Source: Roseateles koreensis
Lineage (GTDB): Bacteria > Pseudomonadota > Gammaproteobacteria > Burkholderiales > Burkholderiaceae_C
Assembly: GCF_028595305.1 (NCBI RefSeq)
Contig: NZ_JAQQXS010000001.1
Coordinates: forward strand, 364,191 to 428,190
Length of the DNA stretch: 64,000 nucleotides
Direction: 5' to 3'
Shown: piece after piece, positions 41,000 through 49,717 of the stretch
How positions within the stretch are numbered: the stretch's first letter is position 1
How the letters are laid out: every line of letters starts with the position of its first letter
Notes under the pieces: generated by a model
Seen by the model: only the letters and a program-made list of their open reading frames with translations
Told to the model about the DNA's origin: nothing
Database searches by the model: none
Made by a program: the position numbers and the translations under genes

Positions 41000-41029
41000 A
41001 TTTCAGGATTTTCCAAAAAGCCTGAAATT
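40999..41029 (+). repeat. Inverted repeat after lysC
   Basis: AATTTCAGG (40999-41007) pairs with CCTGAAATT (41021-41029). The stem lies on the lysC stop and only CTTCG follows, so a terminator role is weak. It may slow read-through into the tRNA. Confidence 0.45.
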
Positions 41030-41055
41030 CTTCGTATAGAATACAAGGCTGTGCT

Positions 41056-41148
41056 GGAGTCGTGACCGAGTGGCCGAAGGTGCTCCCCTGCTAAGGGAGT
41101 ATGTGGGCAAAACCTGCATCGAGAGTTCGAATCTCTCCGACTCCGCCA
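41056..41148 (+). tRNA. tRNA-Ser (GCU)
   Basis: A 93-nt cloverleaf with acceptor stem GGAGTCG/CGACTCC and discriminator G, followed by an encoded CCA. The anticodon stem is CTCCC/GGGAG with loop CTGCTAA, giving anticodon GCU (41090-41092) for AGC/AGU codons. It has the long variable arm expected of tRNA-Ser and a T-loop TTCGAAT. A -10-like TATAGAAT lies at 41035-41042. A strong terminator follows. Confidence 0.97.
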
Positions 41149-41160
41149 AGTAACAAGAAG

Positions 41161-41212
41161 CCCTGAAAAGCAAGTCAAATCAATGACTTAGCTTTTCAGG
41201 GTTTTTCTTTTT
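41161..41212 (+). terminator. Rho-independent terminator after tRNA-Ser
   Basis: CCCTGAAAAGC and GCTTTTCAGGG pair perfectly, extended by AAGTCA/TGACTT with a bulged A, followed by TTTTTCTTTTTC. Confidence 0.93.
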
Positions 41213-41260
41213 CTACAACCTGCCTCTGCAGCTTGTGGTCTCCGGCATTTCGCCCGGCGA

Positions 41261-42025
41261 TTATTCTTCCGGCAGGGCTAGGTATTTTTCGACGAGTTTT
41301 TTGTCGAGGCCTTTCGCCTTCCATCGGTCAATCCCTTTGTCGATAAGGGAGGCAAGCTCATTCCCTTGCAGGAACGCTTTGCTGACAAGAATGTAGAAAG
41401 GTTGAGTGCCTTGCGCGGGGTCGGGGATGTAGTCCAGCGCAAGCGACCTTGGCTTGTTTTGTTTGTCGAGGTATTGGTGGACTTCAAGCTGTTCCGCCGC
41501 GAAATCGCCGCGGCCTGCCACCAGCATGGCGAACTGTGCTTTTCGGTCCAACGCGCCGGTGTCGATCATGATCTTCTTTTGGTAGCGCTGGTAGTTGAAG
41601 CCGTTGATGCCGATCACACGGTATTTTGAAAGCGACTCCATCGTCTTCACTTGTGGCTGCTCGGGGAATACGTCCTTCCGGTAGAACAAAACCAGATGGG
41701 TTTCATAAAGCGGCTTGGTGTAGTGCGAAAACTGAGCCCGCTCCTCGTTGAATGAAGCATTTGGAACCAAGGTGACTTCATTGGTCTTGATTTGCTCCAG
41801 GCAGCGTTTCCAGGGTCGCAGCACGTTGATTGCCTTGATCTTTTCGTGCTCAAGAATTTCATTCAGCATGTCCACCGCAATCCCGGTGACCTTTTGCTGC
41901 TCGTTGAGCATTAGATAGGGCGGCTTGAGTCCTTCCTCCCAGCAGACCGTGATTTCCGAGATCCCGATGGCAAGGGCGGGTTTGATCAGCAAGAGCGTAA
42001 TCGCTGCAAGAAAGAGGCGAAACAT
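41261..42025 (-). CDS. Solute-binding protein family 3-type periplasmic protein, orphan
   Basis: About 254 aa from ATG 42025. It has a signal peptide (MFRLFLAAITLLLIKPALA) and a two-lobed SBP family 3 domain starting with ITVCWEEGLKPPYLM and VTGIAVDMLNEIL, as in amino-acid ABC binding proteins. No permease or ATPase gene is nearby, so it may act as a sensor or belong to a distant transporter. The frame is open upstream to 42340 but nothing there looks like protein, and no ribosome-binding site decides. It is divergent from the patatin gene. Confidence 0.85.
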   Translation of the reverse strand: MFRLFLAAITLLLIKPALAIGISEITVCWEEGLKPPYLMLNEQQKVTGIAVDMLNEILEHEKIKAINVLRPWKRCLEQIKTNEVTLVPNASFNEERAQFSHYTKPLYETHLVLFYRKDVFPEQPQVKTMESLSKYRVIGINGFNYQRYQKKIMIDTGALDRKAQFAMLVAGRGDFAAEQLEVHQYLDKQNKPRSLALDYIPDPAQGTQPFYILVSKAFLQGNELASLIDKGIDRWKAKGLDKKLVEKYLALPEE

Positions 42026-42413
42026 AGGCGGCGGGGCTGGTGGGTGCATTTCTGTCCGCGGGTGAGGCGGAGGCGATTCGGGAATGGACGCAGCGGCAGG
42101 ATTCAAGCCAAGGTGAGCAATGGCACGCCAGTTTCTGCACAGACAAAGCAAGTGTGCCTCAGCTTTGTGGCACACCACGGCGTTGATGGGATCCCGTACG
42201 CAGGTGTTGGGTGATGTAGTGAGAAATTGCAGGGAACGCGTTGAGTTGCGTAAAACCGCTGGCGGCGCAAGGCAAGGCCTGACCCGGTGAATGTGAATTT
42301 GGCGCAACGGCGCTTGACCGTTTGCAACGAAACTGCGCAAATCGGACTAAGTCGATCGAGCACCGTAAACCTTGGTTTTGCGGCGGATTTGGTTCAGCGA
42401 TGGAGGTGTGCAG
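42026..42413. other. Intergenic region between divergent solute-binding and patatin genes
   Basis: About 390 bp with no gene I can support. It should hold both divergent promoters. No clear -35/-10 pair, riboswitch or strong palindrome was recognised. The last bases carry GGAGG at 42401-42405, the patatin ribosome-binding site. Confidence 0.45.
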
Positions 42414-43640
42414 TTGACCTTCAACATCCTCAGCCTTGACGGGGGCGGAACCTTTTGTGCAGTGCAAGCCTGTGCGCTGCAGCATTTGTTCCCTGGACAA
42501 TCGGGCCATCAGGTGTTGGGGCTTTTTGATCTGGTCGCTGGGACTTCTGGCGGCTCGTTTGTGGCGGCGGCGCTGGCCGCAAATGTGTCGCCCGACAAGT
42601 TGGTGCAGCTTTTTCATGAGCGCAAGAATCGCGAGCGTTTCTTTCGCCGCTTGCCCTGGTACCGCCGCCTTGCTGACATTTTGAGCGCGCATCACCTTGG
42701 GCCTCGATTTGACTCGCGCAGCAAGCAGGTGTTCATTGGCGAGGCTACCGGGGCCATGGGGCAACGCGCCCTGTGTGACCTGTGGACGGATTCGCCAAAT
42801 GGGGCGCGCCGCCCCCACTTCATGATCGTCAGCTACGACTATCAGTTCGACAAAGCCCAGGTATTTCGCAGCAACTGGAACAGTCAAGCAGCCAGCTTCC
42901 CACGGGCGCCTTTGCGCCTGAAACTGCATGATGCGGTGCACGCATCCACCCATGCTCCGGTGCGCTGGTTTGGTGGTGTCGCCAAACCGACTGAGGGCGA
43001 CCACTTTGGGTATTGGGATGGCGCGATGACGGGCTTCAACAATCCGGTGTTGCTGGCCGTGACCGAGGCGATTGCAGCCGGCATCCCTCGGGATCAAATT
43101 CGAGTGCTCTCAATCGGCACCGCTTGCACGCAACTACTGCCGGCTGATACCGACGCTGCGACCGAGTTGCGGGTAGAGTCACCAACGCCCTGCCTGGTGC
43201 GCGACTTGGGCAAGACCGCCAAAACCATCATTGCCGAGCCACCGGATATCGACACCTATCTTGCCCATCTGTGCTTGAGCGCGGTGGTGCCTGAGCGAGA
43301 GGGGCAGTGTGTCGAGTCACCGATTGTTCGGCTCAATCCGGTCATTCACCCGCGCCTTGTTACCGGCAAATGGACGGCGCCGAAGGGCTTTACCTTGACG
43401 GAATTCAAGGCATTGGTGAACCTGGATATCTCGGCCACAGCGGACAGTGATGTTGAATTGATTGACCGCTTGTGCGCAAACTGGGTGACTGGCGATTCGC
43501 ACAATCAGGCAGTACGCCGACGCCATGACTACTTCACGCCGGATCCGAGCACCCGGGCCTGGAATCAAGGCGGATGCTGCGAAATCGGCGATTTGTACTT
43601 TTCTCAAGCCATCCAGCGATGGCGAGAAATTAGCGTATGA
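42414..43640 (+). CDS. Patatin-like phospholipase
   Basis: About 408 aa. The start is a TTG at 42414, set by GGAGG eight bases upstream; the GTG at 42408 is too close to it. The patatin dyad is complete: the oxyanion loop DGGG at residues 9-12, the nucleophile Ser45 in GTSGGS, and Asp202 in YWDGA. It should hydrolyse acyl esters of phospholipids or other lipids. No signal peptide is present. The C-terminal 150 residues match nothing I recognise. It is followed after 38 bp by a radical SAM gene on the same strand. Confidence 0.9.
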   Translation: MTFNILSLDGGGTFCAVQACALQHLFPGQSGHQVLGLFDLVAGTSGGSFVAAALAANVSPDKLVQLFHERKNRERFFRRLPWYRRLADILSAHHLGPRFDSRSKQVFIGEATGAMGQRALCDLWTDSPNGARRPHFMIVSYDYQFDKAQVFRSNWNSQAASFPRAPLRLKLHDAVHASTHAPVRWFGGVAKPTEGDHFGYWDGAMTGFNNPVLLAVTEAIAAGIPRDQIRVLSIGTACTQLLPADTDAATELRVESPTPCLVRDLGKTAKTIIAEPPDIDTYLAHLCLSAVVPEREGQCVESPIVRLNPVIHPRLVTGKWTAPKGFTLTEFKALVNLDISATADSDVELIDRLCANWVTGDSHNQAVRRRHDYFTPDPSTRAWNQGGCCEIGDLYFSQAIQRWREISV

Positions 43641-43678
43641 CCGAATGAGTTGAGTCGGCGCGAAGGGAGCAGGTTTTG

Positions 43679-45310
43679 ATGCCATTGTCAAAGAAGCCCA
43701 AGGTGTTGATCGTCAACTGCTATTCGGACAACAACCGAGGCGCACGCGGCAATCCTGATTTCGTGCCGCAATCCATTGCACCGCTGGCCTTGGCTGGCGT
43801 GTTCGAACCCGGACAAGTCGAAATTCGCGTGGCGTGTGAATTTCAGCAGGGGCCGATGGAAGACTTGCGCCTGCTGGCCTGGCCTGACCTGTTGGTGCTG
43901 ACGGGCCTGAACGCCTCGCTGGATCGCATGAAGCACCTCTGCGCTTATGCCCAGTCACTCAACCCTTCGGTGTGCGTGGCAATGGGCGGCCCGCTGGCCC
44001 GCGTGCTTCCCCTGCATTGCCGCCAGTTTTTTGATGAAGTGTTGCCTGGTGATGTCGAAGACCTGGCACCCCTGGCGGCTGATTTGTTTGGGCCCCACGT
44101 GATCGCGCCTGAACCCGGTTTGCGACATGACTTGGCGCCGCCTGGGCATCGGGTGGCCTATGCCGAGGCCAGTCGCAATTGCAACTTCAGTTGCAGTTTT
44201 TGCGCCATGACCGCCGAAGGGCGGGCGTACCAACCGCATGACTTGGGCTATATCCGGCGGCAGTTGATGCAGCTGGGGCACAAACCCTGTGTGATGTTTC
44301 TAGATCAAAATTTTGCGGGCGGACCAAGGGCTGGCTTGATGGCACGCCTGGCCTTGCTGCGAGAGTTCCATGACAGCGGGCAATTGCAAGGGTGGGCCGC
44401 CTTGGTCACCTCGGATTTTTTTGCCCGGCCGGAAATGCTGGAGGCGGCGCGGATTTCAGGCTGCATCGGCTTTTTCAGCGGCGTGGAAAGCCTGGATCCA
44501 ACACAGTTGCGTGGCTTCGGCAAGAAGCAGAATTTGAGTGGACAAACGCTTGAGCGCATTGAGCGCTGTTTGGGCGCGGGTATGACGTTTCATTACGGGC
44601 TGATTCATGATCCTGTGACGCAGCATGTCCAGCAATTGCTGGACGAGGTGACTGCTATTGCCGCTACGCCCAGCATCACCCTGCCCAGCTTCGTGAGCCT
44701 GGCCATTCCCTTGCTGGGGACCCCGCTGTTTCAGGCGCGTCTGCGAGAGGGCAGCCTGTTGCCGGGCATACGGCTGCGTGATATGGATGGGCGTACGTTG
44801 TTGACCCACAGTCTGGACGATCCCGAGCAAGCTCGCTGCCTGGTTGCACGAATGGACCGTGGGCTTGTCGGGTGTCGTGCCGCGCTGGCCCACGGCATGG
44901 GTTTTCTGCGGCGCTATGCCGGGCGAATGCAAAAGTACGCGCTGCTCTCGGCGCTGAGCCCGAACTTGGCCCAGGCGTTTCCCGCCTTGGGTACGGCGGC
45001 GCGCGACTGGCATCTGCGGGCAAGTGCGCCCATGCGCAGCCATGTCGCAGGCGCCGAGGCGCTGGGCACTTTGTATCGGCCACTGATGCCGCTGGCGTCT
45101 CGCTATGCGCGTTATTTTGAGCCGGTCTGTGTGACGGACGGACGGGGGGCTTTACACGAAGATTTGCAGGCTGATCTGGGTGCCGGGGTGCAGCCCCTTA
45201 CGGCTCAGTCATTGCAGGCTGTGCAGTTCAGCCGTCCTGGGGGGGCGCGGCCCATGGCCCGGTCGGACGTGCTGGCGGGCAAGAATCAAGTGGCGTCGCC
45301 TGTGTTGTGA
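43679..45310 (+). CDS. B12-binding-type radical SAM protein, function unknown
   Basis: A 543-aa protein. The N-terminal Rossmann-like domain (about 8-135, with DLLVLTGLNASLDRM, AMGGPLARVLP and DEVLPGDVEDL) has the layout of cobalamin-binding domains of class B radical SAM enzymes. The radical SAM core begins near 160 with Cys168, Cys172 and Cys175 (CNFSCSFC) for the 4Fe-4S cluster. The C-terminal 150 residues have no clear family. Substrate unknown. GGGAGCAGG lies before ATG 43679. It sits between a lipase and a c-di-GMP protein, apparently in one operon. Confidence 0.87.
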   Translation: MPLSKKPKVLIVNCYSDNNRGARGNPDFVPQSIAPLALAGVFEPGQVEIRVACEFQQGPMEDLRLLAWPDLLVLTGLNASLDRMKHLCAYAQSLNPSVCVAMGGPLARVLPLHCRQFFDEVLPGDVEDLAPLAADLFGPHVIAPEPGLRHDLAPPGHRVAYAEASRNCNFSCSFCAMTAEGRAYQPHDLGYIRRQLMQLGHKPCVMFLDQNFAGGPRAGLMARLALLREFHDSGQLQGWAALVTSDFFARPEMLEAARISGCIGFFSGVESLDPTQLRGFGKKQNLSGQTLERIERCLGAGMTFHYGLIHDPVTQHVQQLLDEVTAIAATPSITLPSFVSLAIPLLGTPLFQARLREGSLLPGIRLRDMDGRTLLTHSLDDPEQARCLVARMDRGLVGCRAALAHGMGFLRRYAGRMQKYALLSALSPNLAQAFPALGTAARDWHLRASAPMRSHVAGAEALGTLYRPLMPLASRYARYFEPVCVTDGRGALHEDLQADLGAGVQPLTAQSLQAVQFSRPGGARPMARSDVLAGKNQVASPVL

Positions 45311-45383
45311 GTGCTGCAAACCGGGCTTGAAATGGGCGGGCGCTGCACAGCCCGAAACGAGTCCAAGAAGTCTGGGTGGGTCC

Positions 45384-47981
45384 ATGGTCACGATGAAGAT
45401 TTTGCTTTCGGGCGGCCTCTCCTGGGGACAGGGTTGGGTTCGCACGTTGGCGTGCTGGGTGGCCTTTGGGGGCTTTGTCGGTATGTTCTTGGGCGTCGGG
45501 CTGGCTCATGCCGGTGAGGGACCGGGTCTGCTTCAACGCTGGGGCCCGCATGACGATCGGGGCCCCATGGCCGCGCAGTTGCTGGCGGCGACGCGGTCTG
45601 CGCAGTGGTGTACCGTTGCGCCCCTGAGTCCCTTGTTGATGAATCGCGAGACCCGGCTATATCGCCTGGACCCCCCCCATGAGGCCGAGCCGCAACTGGT
45701 GATTGAAGACCCCATCGCGGAGGTAATGGCTGTGCTTGAGCGCACGCCGCAGGGTTGTCTGCAAATGCGCATGGCCGGGCGCAGCCAGCCTCAGGCTGCA
45801 GGCATGTTGGCCAGCCCTTTTCCCAATCTGCCCTTAGTCACTGTGGAGCAGGGCGCTGCGGTTGCCCAACCGGTGTGGGTGCTGCTACAAGACGTGAAGT
45901 CCATCCGCCCCTGGTTGTCTGTGCAGGAGCGAGCGCATTTCAGTCATCGATCCCAAGTGGTGTGGCTGCTGCTTGCCTTGTATGCCGGCATGCTGGTGAT
46001 GGTGCCGGTGGTGAGTCTGGCACTGGGGGTTTTGGGGCAGGCGCGTTTGGCGGGGGCCTACATCTTCTATGTGAGCACCTTGCTGCTTTGGTTGCTGGAG
46101 AACTTCAGCATCGGTCAGACGTGGTTTGCCTATTGGCCGGCGCCGGAGCGATTTGCCATCGTCCATGGTTTGATGGTGGGCTTGCTGATCTTGGGCACGG
46201 GCGTGGCCACGGCGGAAGCCCTGCGCCTGGAGGGCCAGGCGCGGCGCTTGCTGAGCATTACTGTCGGCGGATTGGCGGCTTTGTTTGCCATGTATTTCCT
46301 TGACCACCGGGTCTATCAGATGGCGGCCCTGAGCTTGGGCTTGATGGCCTTGGCGGTGATCGCGCTGCTGCTGTGGCGCTGGCCGCGAATTGACCGGGCA
46401 CAGCGTTTATTTTCCATGGGCTTGGGCGCCACCATGTTGGGCGGTATCCTGCAGGCCCTGACCATTGTCTTGCCGGAAGGGCCGTTGCGCGACTGGGGGC
46501 TGTACGCGTTTCCGGCGGGCAATTTCTTGCATGCCCTGTTCTGGGTGGCGGCCTTGAATCATGGCTTGAACGAAGACCGTAAGGCACGTGAAAACCAGCT
46601 GCGCGATGAGGCGCGACACGACCCGGTGACAGGCCTCGCTAACCGAAAATTGCTGGAGGAGCGAATTCACCAAGCCCTGCGTCTTCGTCCGTCGAGAGGC
46701 CCAATCAGCGCCCACGAACTCGCTCAACTGGGGGCAGGGGTGGCGTCAATCCGGGCCGCTGAAGAGGGACTGGGCGCGGTGTTTGTCGACTTGGATCGAT
46801 TCAAAATTCTCAACGACAGCCTGGGGCATACCAAAGGTGATGTGCTGCTTTGCCAAGTGGCGCAGCGTCTCGTGCAGCACATCGGCTCGGACGGCTTGGT
46901 GGCGCGGTTTGGTGGGGACGAATTCTTTGTGCTGGTATTGCGGCGCAATTCGGAGGCCGAACTGGCCTTGCTGGGGGCGAGTTTGCTGCAATTGCTCGAC
47001 GCGCCTTTGACTTTGGATGACCGGGAGTTGCGGGTCAGCGCCAGTCTGGGCATTGTGGTGATCGATGGGAGCTACACCACGGCAGATGACGTGATCAAGG
47101 ACGCGGATCTCGCCTTGCATCATGCAAAGCAGCGGGGGAGGGCTCGCTTCGAACTCTTTGAGCCGCCGATGCGCAAGTTGGCCGACCAGCGCTTTCGTCT
47201 TGAATCCGAACTGCGCGTGGCGATCGAACGGGGCGAGTTCGAGCCATTCTTTCAACCTATCGTTGCTTTGCCGACGACCCACCATGCCGGGTTTGAAGCC
47301 CTGGTGCGCTGGCGCCACCCTCAACGCGGGCTGGTGAGCCCGGCGGAGTTCATCCCCGCAGCGGAAGACACCGGCTTGATCGAGTGGATCGGCATGCAGG
47401 TGATGCAGTCCACCATGCGGCAGGTGGCGGCCTGGCGGGCGGAAGGCCTTTGGCGCGAGGGCTGGTACGTCAGCGTCAATGTCTCCGGCGTTCAGTTGCG
47501 CGATGTGCGTATTGCCGACAAATTTGCCGCTCTGTTGCGTCAGTATGAACTCACGCCCACGGACATTCGCGTCGAGGTGACGGAGAGTTCGGTGATCGAG
47601 AACAAGGACGTCGCCTTTGGCCTGCTGCCGGAGATCAAGGCGCATGGTTTTTTGCTTTGTATGGACGATTTTGGCACGGGCTATTCTTCACTCAGTTACC
47701 TGAGTGAATTGCCCTTTGATGTGTTGAAAATTGATCGCTCCTTCATCCATGAGATCAGCCGCCGTAGCGAGTTGCTGGTGCTGGTGCGCACGGTACTCGG
47801 CTTGTCGCGTGAGTTGGGCATGATGGTGGTTGCCGAAGGCATTGAGACCGAGGATCAACAAACCATTCTGGGCGATCTGGACTGCGGTTATGGCCAAGGC
47901 TACCGCTTTGCCAAGCCCATGCCGGCACAAGATGCAACCCGGTGGTTGCAAGAAGCGCTGCCCCGCCAAATCGCGGCCTGA
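45384..47981 (+). CDS. Membrane GGDEF-EAL protein (c-di-GMP turnover) with 7TM sensor
   Basis: About 865 aa from ATG 45384 (ATG 45393 also possible). An N-terminal signal/helix (about 10-35) leads to a periplasmic domain of about 150 residues. Seven membrane helices (about 188-390) of 7TMR-DISM style follow. Then come GGDEF (motif at 510-514, with NDSLGHTKGD) and EAL (EAL at 638-640, with DDFGTGYSSLSYL and VAEGIETEDQ). Both catalytic motifs are intact, so synthesis and hydrolysis of c-di-GMP are both possible. It follows the radical SAM gene by 73 bp. Confidence 0.93.
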   Translation: MVTMKILLSGGLSWGQGWVRTLACWVAFGGFVGMFLGVGLAHAGEGPGLLQRWGPHDDRGPMAAQLLAATRSAQWCTVAPLSPLLMNRETRLYRLDPPHEAEPQLVIEDPIAEVMAVLERTPQGCLQMRMAGRSQPQAAGMLASPFPNLPLVTVEQGAAVAQPVWVLLQDVKSIRPWLSVQERAHFSHRSQVVWLLLALYAGMLVMVPVVSLALGVLGQARLAGAYIFYVSTLLLWLLENFSIGQTWFAYWPAPERFAIVHGLMVGLLILGTGVATAEALRLEGQARRLLSITVGGLAALFAMYFLDHRVYQMAALSLGLMALAVIALLLWRWPRIDRAQRLFSMGLGATMLGGILQALTIVLPEGPLRDWGLYAFPAGNFLHALFWVAALNHGLNEDRKARENQLRDEARHDPVTGLANRKLLEERIHQALRLRPSRGPISAHELAQLGAGVASIRAAEEGLGAVFVDLDRFKILNDSLGHTKGDVLLCQVAQRLVQHIGSDGLVARFGGDEFFVLVLRRNSEAELALLGASLLQLLDAPLTLDDRELRVSASLGIVVIDGSYTTADDVIKDADLALHHAKQRGRARFELFEPPMRKLADQRFRLESELRVAIERGEFEPFFQPIVALPTTHHAGFEALVRWRHPQRGLVSPAEFIPAAEDTGLIEWIGMQVMQSTMRQVAAWRAEGLWREGWYVSVNVSGVQLRDVRIADKFAALLRQYELTPTDIRVEVTESSVIENKDVAFGLLPEIKAHGFLLCMDDFGTGYSSLSYLSELPFDVLKIDRSFIHEISRRSELLVLVRTVLGLSRELGMMVVAEGIETEDQQTILGDLDCGYGQGYRFAKPMPAQDATRWLQEALPRQIAA

Positions 47982-48054
47982 GGCCGCGATTGAACGTCAC
48001 CCGGCGGTATTCCTGCAACGCGGTGGTGATACATCATGTCAAGGCTGGCGCAAA

Positions 48055-48912
48055 ATGGCGGCGATGAATTCCCATGACATGGCGACACCGCCTGAACGTT
48101 TGAGGCTTCGATGGGCCACGGCTGCGGGGCTGACCTTTGTTTGGCCGTGCTTGTCGAATGCTGCGCCTAACGCGGCACCTAACGCGCCACCTAACGCCGA
48201 GTTGAAACGGGTTGAACCCGTCCGTTTGGGCATTGGCGAATGGGCGCCATTTTTTTCGGCCGACCTGCCACATTTTGGCGTATTTGCTCAAGTAGTGAGC
48301 GAAGCGTTTGCCCAGCAAGGGTTTGCAGTTCAATACCAAATCATGCCCTGGAAACGTGCTTTGGCCGATGTCGAGTCAGGGTATCTGCACGGTTCACCGG
48401 GTTGGGGCTTGACTCCAGAGCGGGCGCAGAAGTTTCTCTACAGCGATCCGGTCATTCTTTCTCACGATGCGCTATTTTTTCTCAAACGTCGACCGCTGCT
48501 GTTCCAGCGCGACGAGGACCTGCGAGACAAACTACTGGGAGCCACAAGCGGCTATCACTACGGCCCGTTGATTCAACAGTATGAGGCCGAGGGCATCCTA
48601 CGGGTGGACCGGGCACCGAGTGATGAGGCGAGCCTGCGAAAGCTCTTGTTGGGGCGCGTCGATGGCTTGTTGATGAACCGGGAAGCCGGTGTTTTCCTGC
48701 TGAAGACGCGGTTTACCTCTGCTGAACAGGCCGAGGTGGTGATCAGCCCTCGGGCGGTGGGCAGCAAGACCTCGCATATGGTGATGAGTCGGGCGTTGCC
48801 TGAAGTCCCCGGGCAACTGAAGGCCTTCAATCTTGGGCTCGCCGAGTTGCGGCAACGCGGTCGGGTTCAAGAGTTGTTGCGTCAGTACGCCCCCGCGTCA
48901 CAGTTGAAGTAG
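48055..48912 (+). CDS. Second orphan solute-binding protein family 3-type protein
   Basis: About 285 aa from ATG 48055 (48064 and 48079 are alternatives). A signal-like segment (WATAAGLTFVWPCLSNA) is followed by a short Asn-Ala-Pro repeat coded by imperfect 12-nt repeats. The periplasmic-binding fold comes next (VRLGIGEWAPFFSADLP, MPWKRALADVESG, LTPERAQKFLYSDPV). No ABC transporter genes are close. It lies 73 bp after the GGDEF-EAL gene on the same strand, so it may feed a signal to it. Confidence 0.83.
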   Translation: MAAMNSHDMATPPERLRLRWATAAGLTFVWPCLSNAAPNAAPNAPPNAELKRVEPVRLGIGEWAPFFSADLPHFGVFAQVVSEAFAQQGFAVQYQIMPWKRALADVESGYLHGSPGWGLTPERAQKFLYSDPVILSHDALFFLKRRPLLFQRDEDLRDKLLGATSGYHYGPLIQQYEAEGILRVDRAPSDEASLRKLLLGRVDGLLMNREAGVFLLKTRFTSAEQAEVVISPRAVGSKTSHMVMSRALPEVPGQLKAFNLGLAELRQRGRVQELLRQYAPASQLK

Positions 48913-49018
48913 TGCAGGGTGCCTGAGGCCAAAACGCTACGGCACAATGGCTCAGATGTGGCGGGCCGGCGGGCGCGTTGCTGAACAACTCTTTGAACCG
49001 CTGCTGTGCCAGACTGCC

Positions 49019-49675
49019 ATGTACAACCCCATTCATTTTCAGTTGCATGACCAAAAAGAGATTTGGCATTTGATCGCCGAATCGCCGCTTGCCACCCTCA
49101 TTGGTGCCGACGATCAGGGGCAGGCGTTTGTGACCCATGTCCCGCTGACGGTTCAAGTGATTGAACAGTCCGCGTGCGGGGTCGAGCCTGGCACCTGTAC
49201 TTGGTCTCTGGAGGGGCATATGGCGCGGGCCAATCCGCATTGGGGCTGGCTGGACGACCAGGCCGCTCGAGGGGTTGATGTGCTGGCGGTGTTCAACGGG
49301 CCCAGTGCCTATGTGTCACCCAAGCATTACGAGCATGAGCGCAATGTGCCTACCTGGAATTACCTGGCCGTTCATGTCTACGGGCGTATGGAATGGGTGA
49401 CTGGGCAAGACGACAAGGACGCCTTGCTCAAGCGCCTGATCGCCGAGAACGAGCCGGCCTACGCGGACCAGTGGCACGAATTGCCGGCCGATTTCAAGGC
49501 GAAGATGTTGGGTGCGATTGTAGGTTTTCGCCTTCAGGTGACCCGCTGCGAAGCCAAAGCCAAGCTAAGTCAAAACCGTTCTGCGGTGGAGCGGGCGCGC
49601 ATCCGCGAGGCCTTCCGATCCGGATCGCCGTCGGAGCAGGGCTTGGCCAATTGGATGGACCGACTGTTGCCTTGA
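49019..49675 (+). CDS. PaiB-family FMN-binding protein / putative negative regulator
   Basis: A 218-aa protein with the PaiB layout. It begins MYNPIHFQLHDQKEIWHLI, followed by THVPLTV, FNGPSAYVSPKHYE, VPTWNYLAVHVYG (flavin-binding split barrel) and a C-terminal MLGAIVGFRLQVTRCEAKAKLSQN. In Bacillus PaiB affects protease and sporulation genes; its role in proteobacteria is not established. The frame extends to 48947, but ATG 49019 gives the family start. Confidence 0.92.
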   Translation: MYNPIHFQLHDQKEIWHLIAESPLATLIGADDQGQAFVTHVPLTVQVIEQSACGVEPGTCTWSLEGHMARANPHWGWLDDQAARGVDVLAVFNGPSAYVSPKHYEHERNVPTWNYLAVHVYGRMEWVTGQDDKDALLKRLIAENEPAYADQWHELPADFKAKMLGAIVGFRLQVTRCEAKAKLSQNRSAVERARIREAFRSGSPSEQGLANWMDRLLP

Positions 49676-49717
49676 ACCAGGCTTGCATCCGATACGTGTC
49701 AAACCCCCTCAAAGACG

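Noticed and set aside
41056..41148. tRNA-Ser as an integration site for a genomic island
   Set aside because: No integrase, direct repeat of the tRNA 3' end or island-like genes were seen downstream.
42414..43640. Patatin gene as a CBASS phage-defence effector (CapV-like)
   Set aside because: No cyclic-nucleotide synthase of the CD-NTase type, nor Cap2/Cap3-like genes, are adjacent; the neighbours are a radical SAM enzyme and a GGDEF-EAL protein.
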